From Ovoidimarina sp963698645 (lineage in GTDB: Bacteria; Pseudomonadota; Alphaproteobacteria; Rhodobacterales; Rhodobacteraceae): a stretch of 64,000 nucleotides of DNA. The DNA is taken from positions 248,001 through 312,000 of the forward strand of contig CAVORP010000003.1 of NCBI GenBank assembly GCA_963698645.1, written 5' to 3'. A model generated the notes under the pieces. That model was given only the letters and a program-made list of their open reading frames with translations, was not told where the DNA came from and ran no database searches. Positions 26,521 through 36,454 of this stretch are shown here, piece by piece; positions within the stretch are counted from its first letter, which is position 1, and every line of letters begins with the position of its first letter. Position numbers and translations under genes: made by a program.

Positions 26521-27813
26521 ATGGACCTGACGCAATCCCTGATCGACGACGTGGCTGGGCGGCGCGACGACCTTGTGGCCCTGACCCAGGCCTTTGTGGC
26601 GGTCCCGACGCTGAACCCGCCCGGGCGGCATTACCGGGCGATCTGCAACCTGTTGGCGACGCGGCTGGCGGGGGACGGGTTCGATTGCACCTTCGTTCGG
26701 GCCGAGGGCGCGCCGGGGGATAGCGAGCGCTATCCGCGCTGGAACCTCGTGGCCCGGCGCGAGGGGCGTGAGCCCGGGGAGTGCGTGCATTTCAACAGCC
26801 ATACCGACGTCGTCGAGGTGGGCCACGGATGGACCGTCGATCCGTTCGCGGGGGTGGTGCGCGACGGCCGGGTCTATGGACGCGGGACCTGTGACATGAA
26901 GGGCGGGCTTGCGGCCTCGATCGTGGCTGCCGAGGCCTTTATCGCGCGCTGTCCGGGGTTTCATGGGGCGATCGAGATTTCGGCCACTGCCGACGAGGAA
27001 ACCGGCGGTTACGGCGGTGTCGCCTATCTTGCCGAACAGGGCTGGTTCGACCCGAGCCGCGTGCAGCACGTGATCATCCCCGAGCCCTTGAACAAGGATC
27101 GGATCTGTCTTGGCCACCGCGGCGTCTGGTGGGCCGAAATCGAGACCCATGGCCGGATCGCCCATGGGTCGATGCCCTTTCTGGGCGACAGCGCCATCCG
27201 TCATATGGGGGCGGTTCTGGCGGAGATGGAGGAACATCTCCTGCCGCTTCTGGCCGGGCGGCGGACCGAGATGCCGGTCGTTCCCGAGGGGGCCCGGGCC
27301 TCGACCCTGAACGTCAATTCGATCCATGGCGGCGAGGCGGAACCCGAACCGGGGTTCACCGGCTTTCCGGCGCCCTGCGTCGCCGACCGGTGCCGCATCG
27401 TCATCGACCGGCGTTTCCTGATCGAAGAGCCGATCGGGCGGGTGAAGGACGAAATCCGCGACCTGTTGGAGCGCGTGAAATCCGGGCGCCCGGGCTTTTC
27501 ATATGAGATCAAGGAGTTGCACGAGGTCCTGCCGTCGATGGCGGATCGTGACTCGCCAGTGGTGCGCAGCACGGCGGCGGCGATCGAGCGGGTGCTGGCG
27601 CGCGCGCCCGATTACATCTGTTCGCCCGGCACCTATGATCAGAAGCATATCGACCGCATCGGGCGGCTGAAGAACTGCATTGCCTATGGACCGGGCATTC
27701 TCGACCTAGCGCATCAGCCGGACGAATGGGTGGGGATCGACGACATGGCGGACAGCGCCGCCGTCATGGCGCTGGTGTTGGCGGAGCTGTTGGCGCCGTC
27801 TCGGGACCGATAG
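26521..27813 (+). CDS. ArgE/DapE family deacylase (M20 peptidase family)
   Basis: A 430-residue M20 metallohydrolase. Zinc-site and catalytic features are visible: HFNSHTDVVEVG (His, Asp), GRGTCDMKGG, the catalytic Glu pair in SATADEETGGYGG, and the late His in YDQKHIDR. M20 members remove acyl or aminoacyl groups from amino acids or small peptides. The exact substrate is not evident. Its position just before an MFS carrier and a peptide-type ABC system suggests use of imported N-acylated compounds or peptides. The ATG at 26521 lacks a strong ribosome binding site. Confidence 0.85.
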   Translation: MDLTQSLIDDVAGRRDDLVALTQAFVAVPTLNPPGRHYRAICNLLATRLAGDGFDCTFVRAEGAPGDSERYPRWNLVARREGREPGECVHFNSHTDVVEVGHGWTVDPFAGVVRDGRVYGRGTCDMKGGLAASIVAAEAFIARCPGFHGAIEISATADEETGGYGGVAYLAEQGWFDPSRVQHVIIPEPLNKDRICLGHRGVWWAEIETHGRIAHGSMPFLGDSAIRHMGAVLAEMEEHLLPLLAGRRTEMPVVPEGARASTLNVNSIHGGEAEPEPGFTGFPAPCVADRCRIVIDRRFLIEEPIGRVKDEIRDLLERVKSGRPGFSYEIKELHEVLPSMADRDSPVVRSTAAAIERVLARAPDYICSPGTYDQKHIDRIGRLKNCIAYGPGILDLAHQPDEWVGIDDMADSAAVMALVLAELLAPSRDR

Positions 27814-27888
27814 CGACACCGCGTCGTTTTTCGCGCAGACCGGGGGCGCATTTGCTGAGATGACGGGCCAAGGAGGCCTTGTACGTCA

Positions 27889-29139
27889 ATGCAACTGCGT
27901 GGAATCTCGGAATGGTTGCGGCATGCGCCGCTGCCGGGCGTGGGTGGTTTTGCGCTGCTGACGGGGATCGAGGCGATCGCGCGCGGGATCCTGATTTCGG
28001 TCTTTCCGCTGGCCCTCTATCAGGCACTTCAGGATGCGGCCCTTGTCTCGAAGGTCTATTTCGTGGTCGGCATCGTCTCGATGGTGATCGGGCTCATGGT
28101 GCCGTTCCTGACGCGCTATGTGCCGCGCCGCTACATGTACCTGTCGGGGGCCATCATGTATGTGGCGGGGTCCGGTCTTGCGGTTCTGGGCACGCCCGTG
28201 CTGCTTGTCGCGGGGCTTTTGCTGAACACCATGGCCGTTGCCGTCACATTTGTCTGTCTGAATGCCTATGTTCTTGATTACATATCAAAATTAGAGCTCG
28301 GTCGCTGCGAAAGCTGGCGTATGGTCTATGCCGGTCTCGGTTGGACGGTGGGGCCTGCGCTGGGAGTGATGCTGTATAGCTGGTGGTCCCCGGCGCCGTT
28401 CCTGATCGCGGGGGCGGCGGCGGTATGCCTGATGGCGGTGTTCCTGTACCTGCGGCTGGGCAACGGTCGCCTGATCGTGAAAGCGCGGCGGCCGGCGCCC
28501 AATCCGCTGGCCTATCTTCCGCGCTTTGCCCGGCAACCGCGCCTTGTTGCGGGATGGATATTTGCAGTGATCCGATCCTGCGGTTGGTGGGTCTATGTGG
28601 TCTACCTGCCGATCTTTGCGATCGAGCAGGGGCTTGGCGACCAATTGGGCGGGATCGCCCTGTCGATCAGCAATGGAATGCTGTTTCTGGCGCCTCTCAT
28701 GCTGCGCTGGATCCAGCGGCGGTCGATCCGGACGGCGGTGCGGACCGGGTTCGCCGGGGCGGCGCTGCTGTTCGTCGGGGCCTCACTTGCCGCGGAAGCA
28801 CCTTTGGCCGCGGTCGCGTTGCTAATGGGGGCCACGGTCTTTCTGGTCCTGCTGGATGTCTGCGGTGGCCTACCGTTTCTGATGGCCGTGAAGCCTTCGG
28901 AAAGGACCGAGATGTCGGCGATCTATGCCAGCTACCGAGATGTCTCGGGCATCCTGACGCCCGGAGGGGCATGGCTTGTCCTGCTGGTGGCTCCGGTCGG
29001 ATGGGTGTTTCTGCCCATGGGGTTTGCGCTTGGGCTGGCATGGGCCCTCGCCGGGAGGCTGCATCGCCGGCTGGGGCAGGTGCGCGACGTCGGGGCCGAG
29101 CAGCAGGCCAATCGGGCCGATCTGTCTGAGCCGGCCTGA
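27889..29139 (+). CDS. MFS transporter
   Basis: A 416-residue protein with about twelve membrane helices in two groups of six and a central loop around residues 195-215 (RRPAPNPLAYLPRFARQPR). It shows MFS-type basic loops, for example TRYVPRRYMYLSG. No family-specific motif gives its substrate. It follows the deacylase by 75 bases and precedes the peptide-binding protein gene, consistent with a transport and utilisation cluster. Confidence 0.75.
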   Translation: MQLRGISEWLRHAPLPGVGGFALLTGIEAIARGILISVFPLALYQALQDAALVSKVYFVVGIVSMVIGLMVPFLTRYVPRRYMYLSGAIMYVAGSGLAVLGTPVLLVAGLLLNTMAVAVTFVCLNAYVLDYISKLELGRCESWRMVYAGLGWTVGPALGVMLYSWWSPAPFLIAGAAAVCLMAVFLYLRLGNGRLIVKARRPAPNPLAYLPRFARQPRLVAGWIFAVIRSCGWWVYVVYLPIFAIEQGLGDQLGGIALSISNGMLFLAPLMLRWIQRRSIRTAVRTGFAGAALLFVGASLAAEAPLAAVALLMGATVFLVLLDVCGGLPFLMAVKPSERTEMSAIYASYRDVSGILTPGGAWLVLLVAPVGWVFLPMGFALGLAWALAGRLHRRLGQVRDVGAEQQANRADLSEPA

Positions 29140-29242
29140 AAAATCCGGCCAGGGCGGGCGCCGCCGAAGGATGCAATCACAGACTGGTCAAACCCCCATT
29201 GCTTGGCTAGCCTTCCACCAAAGACACCCAGGGAGAACGTCC

Positions 29243-30718
29243 ATGTATGCGCGCCTACTCGCCTCAGCGGCGGCCATTGCAATCGCAGCGGGATCTGCGT
29301 TTGCCCAGCAGACCGATATCACGATCGGAATGCAGCTTGAGCCACCGAATCTCGATCCGACGGGCGGCGCGGCGGCGGCCATCGACGAGGTCGTTTATGC
29401 CAACCTGTTCGAGGGCCTGACGCGGTACCAGTCGGACGGTTCCATCGCGCCGGCGCTTGCCGAAAGCTGGACCATCTCTGATGACGGTCTGGTCTACACA
29501 TTCAAGCTTCGTCCGGGGGTTACGTTTCACGATGGCACGACCCTGACGGCGGAGGATGTGAAATTCTCGCTGGACCGGGCGCGGGCGGAGGAATCTACAA
29601 ACGCGCAGAAGGCGCTGTTCGCGGGGATCGCGGATGTGGCGGTGGTCGATGACCTGACGGTCGCGGTCACTTTGTCCGCGCCCAATGGCGGGTTCCTGAC
29701 CAACCTGGCTTGGGGCGACGCGGTGATCGTCGCGCCGGAATCGGTGGATATGGCGGCGACGGCGCCGGTGGGCACGGGCCCGTTCAAATTCGCGCGCTGG
29801 GTGCAGGGCGACCGGGTCGAACTGGAACGGAACCCCGAGTACTGGGGCGCGCCCGTGGCGCTTGAGAGGGCCACGTTCAAGTTCATCTCCGACCCGACGG
29901 CGGCCTTCGCGGCGATGATGGCGGGCGATATCGATGCTTTCCCGGGCTATCCTGCGCCCGAGACCCTTGCCCAGTTCGAGGCGGACCCGCGGTTTCAGCT
30001 TCTGATCGGGTCGACCGAGGGGGAGACGATCCTGTCGATGAACAACAAGTCCGAGGCGCTGTCGGATGTCCGGGTTCGCGAGGCGATTTCCCATGCGATC
30101 AACCGGCAGGAGATCATCGACGGGGCGATGTTCGGCTATGGCACGCCGATTGGCACGCATTTCGCGCCGCATCATCCCGACTACGTCGATCTGACCGGGC
30201 AATCGGCCTATGACCCGGACCGGGCGCGTGCGCTTTTGGCAGAGGCCGGATATGGCGAGGGGCTGACCCTGACGCTGAAGCTTCCGCCCCCGGCATATGC
30301 AAGGCGCGGGGGCGAGATCATCGCGGCGCAGCTTCGCGCAGTCGGGATCGAGACCGAGATCTCGAACCTCGAATGGGCGCAATGGCTGGAGCAGGTGTTT
30401 CGTGGAAAGGATTTCGACCTGACCATCGTCAGCCATACCGAACCGATGGATATCAATATCTATGCGCGGCCGGATTACTATTTCCAGTACGACAAGCCTG
30501 AGTTTCAGGAGCTGATGGCGGAGTTGGACGTTGCGACCGATCCCGGGGAGCGTTCGGAGATCCTGAAGGCGGCCCAGAAGATGATCGCAGATGATTACGT
30601 GAACGGATATCTGTTCCAGCTCGCCCGCACCGGCGTGGCCAATGCAAAGATCGAAGGTCTTTGGCTGAATGCGCCGACCCAGGCGAACGATCTGACCGGA
30701 GTGCGCTGGGTCGAATAG
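29243..30718 (+). CDS. Peptide-type ABC transporter substrate-binding protein
   Basis: A 491-residue periplasmic protein of the SBP_bac_5 (DppA/OppA) family. It has a clear signal peptide (LLASAAAIAIAAGSAFAQ). The family signature AEDVKFSLDRARAEES is present, as is NPEYWG in the ligand domain. The ATG at 29243 follows AGGGAGAACG; the longer frame upstream overlaps the MFS gene and has no signal. Its permeases and ATPase lie at 33-36 kb, beyond an inverted repeat-protein gene. A strong terminator follows at 30740. Confidence 0.92.
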   Translation: MYARLLASAAAIAIAAGSAFAQQTDITIGMQLEPPNLDPTGGAAAAIDEVVYANLFEGLTRYQSDGSIAPALAESWTISDDGLVYTFKLRPGVTFHDGTTLTAEDVKFSLDRARAEESTNAQKALFAGIADVAVVDDLTVAVTLSAPNGGFLTNLAWGDAVIVAPESVDMAATAPVGTGPFKFARWVQGDRVELERNPEYWGAPVALERATFKFISDPTAAFAAMMAGDIDAFPGYPAPETLAQFEADPRFQLLIGSTEGETILSMNNKSEALSDVRVREAISHAINRQEIIDGAMFGYGTPIGTHFAPHHPDYVDLTGQSAYDPDRARALLAEAGYGEGLTLTLKLPPPAYARRGGEIIAAQLRAVGIETEISNLEWAQWLEQVFRGKDFDLTIVSHTEPMDINIYARPDYYFQYDKPEFQELMAELDVATDPGERSEILKAAQKMIADDYVNGYLFQLARTGVANAKIEGLWLNAPTQANDLTGVRWVE

Positions 30719-30739
30719 TCCCGGCTACTGTCAAAATGA

Positions 30740-30766
30740 AAACGCCCGGTCCTTGACCGGGCGTTT
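30740..30766. terminator. Rho-independent terminator after the binding-protein gene
   Basis: AAACGCCCGGTC (40-51 of this block) and GACCGGGCGTTT form a perfect 12-bp stem with a 3-base loop. The A/T ends make it able to work in both directions, so it can serve the binding-protein gene and the convergent Gly-rich gene. Confidence 0.85.
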
Positions 30767-30803
30767 GCGTCTTCTGGGTCAGGTTTCAGAGCCTGGCGCC
30801 GGG

Positions 30804-32793
30804 TTAGCCGCGACCGTTCCGGCCTTCGCCTCTGTTCTGGCCTTTGTCCGAGTTCTTTGATCCGTCGCGGTCGCGACCGCCCCGGCCGTCGTTCCCGCCC
30901 TTGCCGTTGTGTTCGGAGGCGTTGTCGCCACCGTTGCGGTCACCACCGTTCCTGCCGCCATTGTCGCCACCGTTCCGGCCGCCGTTGTCGCCGCCGTTCC
31001 TGCCGCCGTTGTCGCCGCCGTTCCGGCCGCCATTGTCGCCACCGTTCTGGCCACCGTTGTCGCCACCGTTGGTTCCGCCGTTGCCACCGTTCCCAGCGCC
31101 GCCGTTACCCCCGTTGCCGGTTCCGCCATTGCCACCGTTGGTTCCACCATTTTCGCCGCCGTTGGTGCCGCCGTTCTGACCACCGTTGGCGCCACCATTC
31201 CGGCCGCCATTCTCGCCGCCGTTGGTGCCACCATTGGTCCCACCGTTGGTTCCGCCGTTGCCACCGTTACCAGTGCCGCCGTTACCCCCGTTGCCGGTTC
31301 CGCCATTGCCACCGTTGGTTCCACCATTTTCGCCACCGTTGGTGCCGCCGTTCTGACCACCGTTGGTGCCACCATTCCGGCCGCCATTCTCGCCGCCGTT
31401 GGTTCCGCCGTTGGTGCCACCGTTGGTTCCGCCGTTGCCACCGTTACCAGTGCCGCCGTTACCCCCGTTGCCGGTGCCGCCGTTGCCCCCGTTGGCTCCG
31501 CCATTGCCACCGTTGCCGGTGCCGCCGTTGCCACCGTTGGTTCCACCATTTTCGCCACCGTTGGTCCCGCCGTTCTGACCACCGTTGGTGCCACCATTCC
31601 GGCCGCCATTCTCGCCGCCGTTGGTCCCGCCATTGGATCCACCGTTGGTTCCGCCGTTGGTGCCACCGTTGGTTCCGCCATTCGTCCCACCGTTTGTGCC
31701 ACCGTTTGTGCCACCGTTCTGACCACCGTTGGTGCCACCATTCCGGCCGCCATTCTCGCCGCCATTGGTCCCACCGTTGGTTCCGCCATTGGTTCCGCCG
31801 TTGGTTCCGCCATTGGTGCCACCGTTTGTGCCACCGTTGGTCCCACCATTGGTGCCACCGTTGGTGCCGCCATTGGTGCCGCCGTTGGTTCCACCGTTGG
31901 TGCCGCCATTGGTCCCACCGTTGGTTCCACCGTTGGTTCCGCCGTTGGTGCCACCGTTGGTTCCGCCATTGGTTCCACCGTTGGTGCCGCCGTTGGTGCC
32001 ACCGTTCGTTCCGCCGTTGGTGCCACCGTTCGTTCCGCCATTGGTGCCGCCGTTGGTTCCACCGTTGGTGCCGCCATTGGTCCCACCGTTGGTTCCGCCA
32101 TTGGTTCCGCCGTTGGTTCCGCCATTGGTGCCACCGTTGGTCCCACCGTTTGTGCCACCGTTGGTCCCACCATTGGTGCCACCGTTGGTGCCGCCATTGG
32201 TTCCACCGTTGGTTCCGCCGTTGGTGCCACCGTTGGTTCCGCCATTGGTTCCACCGTTGGTGCCGCCGTTGGTGCCGCCGTTGGTTCCACCGTTGGTGCC
32301 GCCATTGGTCCCACCGTTGGTTCCGCCGTTGGTGCCACCATTGGTGCCGCCGTTGGTGCCACCGTTCGTTCCGCCGTTGGTTCCACCGTTGGTGCCGCCA
32401 TTTTCACCACCGTTGGTGCCGCCGTTGGCGGGCGGTGGTGGGGTGCCGCCGCCGTTGCCGCCCCCGCCGTTGCCGCCCCCGCCGTTGTCGCTCCCGCCAT
32501 TGCCGCCGTCTGTGCCGATGGCCGCAGTGTTCGCGTCGGCGAGCTCAAGGGCAAGGGCCGGGCAAGACTTCGAACAGGTCTGCGAGAATTGTGTCGAAAT
32601 CGGGGCGCGCGAGGATCGCTTCGATCAGGTCACCGCTGAAGGGCTCCTCGATCTGGCAAAGCTGCTCGACCGACGCGAGCGTGACGTCCGGCGCCGATTG
32701 CGAGATGGCCGCCTGCGGTACCGCAAAGGAAAAAGCGATACCAACCATGCCGATAAAACCGCTGCCACGCTTGAAAAATTCCGAAATTCGCAT
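30804..32793 (-). CDS. Secreted Gly/Asn tetrapeptide-repeat protein (+1 frameshift near 32564)
   Basis: I do not know this family. The ATG at 32793 gives a signal peptide (MRISEFFKRGSGFIGMVGIA then FSFAVPQAAISQS) and a short helical domain with two cysteines (LCQIEEPFSGDLIEAILARP ... ILADLFEVC). After GTC at 32566 one extra T shifts the frame; removing it gives PALALELADANTAAIGTDGG and then an uninterrupted repeat region to TAA at 30804, for 662 residues. The repeats are GGTN tetrapeptides (about 1.4 kb), a Pro tract (PPPPAN) at the start, interspersed GGEN, GGRN and GGQN units, then charged GGDN/GGRN units. A basic tail (DGRGGRDRDGSKNSDKGQNR) follows. This frame lacks any start codon inside the repeats, so ORF callers miss it. 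Likely exported; role unknown. Confidence 0.75.
31060..32440. repeat. 12-bp tandem repeat array (GGTN-encoding)
   Basis: About 1.4 kb of 12-base units (plus-strand CCACCGTTGGTN variants) with third-position wobble changes, encoding GGTN on the minus strand. Higher-order units of roughly 180 bases recur near 31140, 31320 and 31560, containing the same order of TTTCGCC, TTCTGACC and TTCCGGCC variants. This indicates expansion by unequal exchange or slippage on top of the 12-base unit. Confidence 0.9.
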
Positions 32794-33074
32794 TCTCTTC
32801 GCCCCTGAGCAAAAACACCTACACGCACGACCAAAGCCGTCGGATTTACCAGTCGTAGATGACAGTAAACTTACCTCTAACTTTCTACGCGAAGCCGATT
32901 AACCGAAAAAGCGAAATCGTCTTTTCCGGGGTCAAAATGTGGCGGTGATGAGGCATGAAAGAACCAGTCCTGCCACTACGCCCGCATTGTTTCGCCGTCA
33001 GCGCTGTTTTTCGGGTGATCCCGGAGAGCGAAGTAACCATGGCGCTGGCCCGCGCGGCTGCATAATGTGACGCC
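32794..33074. other. Divergent intergenic region, no gene seen
   Basis: This 281-base spacer separates the starts of the Gly-rich gene (minus) and the first permease gene (plus). It is less GC-rich than its surroundings at 32810-32940 and should contain both promoters. I see no convincing hexamer pair, hairpin or coding frame. Confidence 0.5.
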
Positions 33075-34022
33075 ATGGGGTTCTATGTCCTGACGCGGCT
33101 CGTGTCGCTTTGCATCAGTCTGATCGTCGCCAGTGTCGTGATCTTCACGGCGGTCGAAATCGTACCGGGTGATCCAGCCAGCTTCATGCTGGGGCTTAAC
33201 GCGGCGCCCGATACCGTGGCGGCCCTGCGCACGGAGCTTGGGCTCACCGGAACCCTGCCGGAGCGTTATTTCTCTTGGGTTTCAGGGATGCTGACGGGGG
33301 ATTTCGGAACCTCCTACACCTACCGCGTTCCCGTCGCAGAGCTGGTTGCGGCACGGCTTTGGGTATCGCTGCCGCTGACGGTCTATGCGATGATCCTGTC
33401 CACACTGATCGCGCTGCCGGTTGGCATGCTGGCGGCCGCGCGGCGCGGAAGACCCGCCGATCTGACGGTGATGGGGACGACCCAGCTTGGCATCGCGGTG
33501 CCGAATTTCTGGTTCGCGATGATCCTTGTGCTGATCTTTGCGATCAATTTGAGGTGGTTTCCCGCCGGTGGGTTCCCCGGATGGGAGGCTGGCATGGGGC
33601 CGGCATTGACCGCGCTGACCCTTCCTGCGGTGGCGCTTGCCCTGCCGCAGGCCTCGATTCTGGCTCGCGTCATGCGTTCGAGCGTGCTTGAGACGCTGGG
33701 GCAGGACTATATCCGAACCGCCCGGGCCAAGGGGCTGTCGCAGCGCCAGACGGTGATGCGCCACGCCTTCCGCAACGCGTTGATCCCGGTGATGACGATC
33801 CTTGGTCTTCAATTCTCGTTCCTTCTCGCCGGAGCGATCATCATCGAAAATGTCTTTTTCCTGCCTGGGCTGGGGCGGCTGATCTTTCAGGCGATCACGC
33901 AGCGCGACATGATCGTGGTGGAATTGGTGGTGATGCTGCTCGTTTTCTCGGTGATCCTTGTGACCTTTCTGGTGGATCTGGCCTATGCGGCGGTCGATCC
34001 GCGCCTGCGGCGGCGCGCATGA
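33075..34022 (+). CDS. Peptide-type ABC transporter permease (DppB family)
   Basis: A 315-residue inner membrane permease of the DppB/OppB type. It has about six helices, the N-terminal IVPGDPASFMLG segment, and the EAA-like coupling loop LGQDYIRTARAKGLSQRQTV near residue 215. It overlaps the next permease by 4 bases (ATGA). Substrate specificity is set by the binding protein at 29243, from which it is now separated by the Gly-rich gene. Confidence 0.93.
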   Translation: MGFYVLTRLVSLCISLIVASVVIFTAVEIVPGDPASFMLGLNAAPDTVAALRTELGLTGTLPERYFSWVSGMLTGDFGTSYTYRVPVAELVAARLWVSLPLTVYAMILSTLIALPVGMLAAARRGRPADLTVMGTTQLGIAVPNFWFAMILVLIFAINLRWFPAGGFPGWEAGMGPALTALTLPAVALALPQASILARVMRSSVLETLGQDYIRTARAKGLSQRQTVMRHAFRNALIPVMTILGLQFSFLLAGAIIIENVFFLPGLGRLIFQAITQRDMIVVELVVMLLVFSVILVTFLVDLAYAAVDPRLRRRA

Positions 34023-34837
34023 GGTGGCCCGTCTCGCTTGTCCTCGGGCTGGTCCTGTCGGGCGTCTTCGTCGCGGCGGCGCTCTTGTCCTACGTCTGGA
34101 CCCCCTACGATCATGAGGCGATGGCGATTGCCGACAGGATGCTGCGCCCGGGGCCGGAGCACCTGCTGGGGACCGATCATTTCGGGCGCGATATCCTGTC
34201 GATGGTCATGGTGGGTGCCCGCACCTCGATCGCCGTGGCGATCGTCGCGGTGGGGATCGGGATCGTCGTGGGGGTCCCGCTGGGGCTTCTGGCGGCGGCG
34301 AACCGGGGCGGGCTCATCGACGAGATCGTGATGCGGGGGAACGATCTGATCTTTGCCTTTCCGTCCTTGGTGATCGCGATCCTGATCACGGCGGTGTTCG
34401 GGCCCTCGGCGCTGAACGCGATCATCGCCATCGGGATCTTCAACATTCCGGTCTTTGCTCGGGTGGCACGGGGGGCGGCGCTGCCGCTGTGGACACTGGA
34501 TTACGTGATGGCGGCGCGGGTGGCGGGCAAGGGCAAGCTGCGCATCTCGGTCGAGCATATCCTGACCAATATCGCCAATATCCTGATCGTGCAGGGCACC
34601 ATTCAGTTCAGCCTGGGCATTCTGGCCGAAGCGGCGTTGAGCTATGTGGGATTGGGCGCGCAGCCTCCGACGCCAAGCTGGGGGCGGATGCTGGCCGACA
34701 GCCAGACGATGATCTCGCTGGCGCCACATATGGCGATCTTTCCCGGCCTGGCGATCGTGTTCACGGTGCTGGGGCTGAACCTTGTAGGCGACGGGCTGCG
34801 CGATATCCTTGATCCCCGGCTGAGGCGGGCGCGATGA
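34019..34837 (+). CDS. Peptide-type ABC transporter permease (DppC family)
   Basis: A 272-residue DppC/OppC-type permease with the family's HLLGTDHFGRDILSMVMVGAR motif and the coupling loop MAARVAGKGKLRISVEHILTN. It overlaps both neighbours by 4 bases (ATGA), consistent with strict translational coupling of the two permeases and the ATPase. Confidence 0.93.
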   Translation: MRWPVSLVLGLVLSGVFVAAALLSYVWTPYDHEAMAIADRMLRPGPEHLLGTDHFGRDILSMVMVGARTSIAVAIVAVGIGIVVGVPLGLLAAANRGGLIDEIVMRGNDLIFAFPSLVIAILITAVFGPSALNAIIAIGIFNIPVFARVARGAALPLWTLDYVMAARVAGKGKLRISVEHILTNIANILIVQGTIQFSLGILAEAALSYVGLGAQPPTPSWGRMLADSQTMISLAPHMAIFPGLAIVFTVLGLNLVGDGLRDILDPRLRRAR

Positions 34838-36454
34838 GCCTTTTGTCGGTCAGAGATCTGTCGGTCTCGATCCACGGGATGCCGATCCTGCGGGACGTCT
34901 CCTTCGACGCTGCCCCGGGCGAGGTGTTCGGTCTGGTCGGCGAAAGCGGGTCGGGCAAGTCGATGACGGCGCTGGCCTGCATGGGGCTTTTGCCGCGGGG
35001 GGCCGCGGTTGCGGGCCGGGCCGTGCTGGGCGACCGCGACCTGATTGCGCTGTCCGAGCGGCAGTTGCGGGACCTGAGGGGCCGCGAGATCGGGATGATC
35101 TTTCAGGAGCCGATGACGGCGCTGAACCCGATGCAGACGATCGGGGATCAGGTGGCGGAAACCCTTGTGATCCATGGGGTTGCAGGCCGAAGCGAGGCGT
35201 TGAAAGTGGCGCGTGAGAAGCTCGACCGGGTCGGCCTTGAGGGCGAGCGCTTTCCTTTGTCGCGCTTTCCGCATGAGTTGTCGGGCGGGCAGCGGCAGCG
35301 TGTCTGCATCGCCATGGCCGTGGCGTTGCAGCCGAAACTTCTGATTGCGGACGAACCCACGACGGCGCTCGACGTGACAACGCAGGCGCAGATTCTTGAT
35401 CTGTTGCGCGGGCTTGTGGACGAGGACGGAATGGCCCTGATGCTGATCACCCACGACCTTGCCGTGGTCTCCGGCATCGCCCGGCATGTGGCGGTGATGC
35501 AATCCGGCCGGATCGTCGAGGCGGCCCAGACAGAGGCGTTGTTCCGCAAGCGGGCCCATCCCTATACCCGGGCGCTGTTCGCGGCCTCGGAACATGTGCC
35601 CAACCGGACCGGACACGCGCAGGGCGGCAAACCGGTTCTCGAGGTCGCGGGCGCAGTGCGCGACTATGCCCTGCCGCGCAAGCATCTCTTCGCGCGCGCC
35701 GGCGCATCTGCGCGCCGTCGATGGCGTAAGCCTTCGGGTGGGGCGGGGCGAGAGCGTCGGGCTGGTGGGAGAGTCAGGTTGCGGGAAATCCACGCTGACC
35801 CGCGCCATTCTGGGGTTGGAGCCGCTGCAGGGTGGGCGGATTGCGCTTGATGGGAGCCCGATTGTCGCTCCCCATGTGGGGGCTGATACCCGGCGGCGGA
35901 TGCAGGTGGTCTTTCAGGACCCGTACGGATCGTTCAACCCGCGCCACAAGGTTGCGCGTCTGGTGGCCGAGCCGTTTCATCTCATGGGCCGGGTCGAGGA
36001 TGCGGCGGCCCGGGTCGAGGGCGCGCTGGAAGCGGTAGGTCTTCAGGCCGCCGACAAGGACCGGTTCATCCATGAATTTTCGGGCGGGCAGCGGCAGCGG
36101 ATCGCGATCGCGCGGGCGCTGATCACCCGGCCCGATCTGATCGTTCTGGATGAAGCGGTTTCGGCGCTGGATGTGCGGGTGAGGGCACAGATCCTCGATC
36201 TTCTGGCGCAGCTTCAGGGCGATTATGGCCTGTCCTACCTGTTCATCAGCCATGATCTGGGCGTGGTGCGGCGGGTCACCGACCGGGTGATGGTGATGCA
36301 GAACGGCAAGATCGTTGAAGAGGGGCCGACGGAACAGGTGTTTTCCTACCCCCAACATCCTTATACGAAGACGCTGATCGCGGCGGTGCCGCGCATTCCC
36401 CCGGACTGGCACGAGGAGGCAGGAACCGATGGCATTGGACAGGCTGTGGATTGA
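34834..36454 (+). CDS. Fused DppD-DppF type ABC ATPase (+1 frameshift near 35695)
   Basis: A double ATPase energising the peptide-type importer. The first half has Walker A GESGSGKSM, signature LSGGQRQRVCIAMAV and Walker B LLIADEPTTALD. The second half has GESGCGKST, FSGGQRQRIAIARAL and LIVLDEAVSALD. As written the frame breaks in a (GC)n run at 35692-35699. Removing one base joins ALPRKHLF to PAHLRAVDGVSL, giving 539 residues, a common arrangement for these systems. Its stop overlaps the aldehyde dehydrogenase start by 26 bases. Confidence 0.88.

Noticed and set aside
31060..32440. CRISPR array
   Set aside because: Repeats are contiguous 12-base units with no spacers and no cas genes nearby; they are coding.
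30779..32554. Minus-strand frame rich in Ala-Pro-Thr-Val repeats
   Set aside because: It is an adjacent frame of the same repeats. Its N-terminus is arbitrary, and the Gly/Asn frame joins a signal peptide after a one-base repair.
30857..32902. Long plus-strand frames over the repeat gene (Arg/His/Cys-rich or Pro-Pro-Leu-Val repeats)
   Set aside because: The 12-base repeat keeps every frame open. These frames lack a signal, a credible start and a matching family, while the minus-strand Gly frame has a signal peptide and proper ends.
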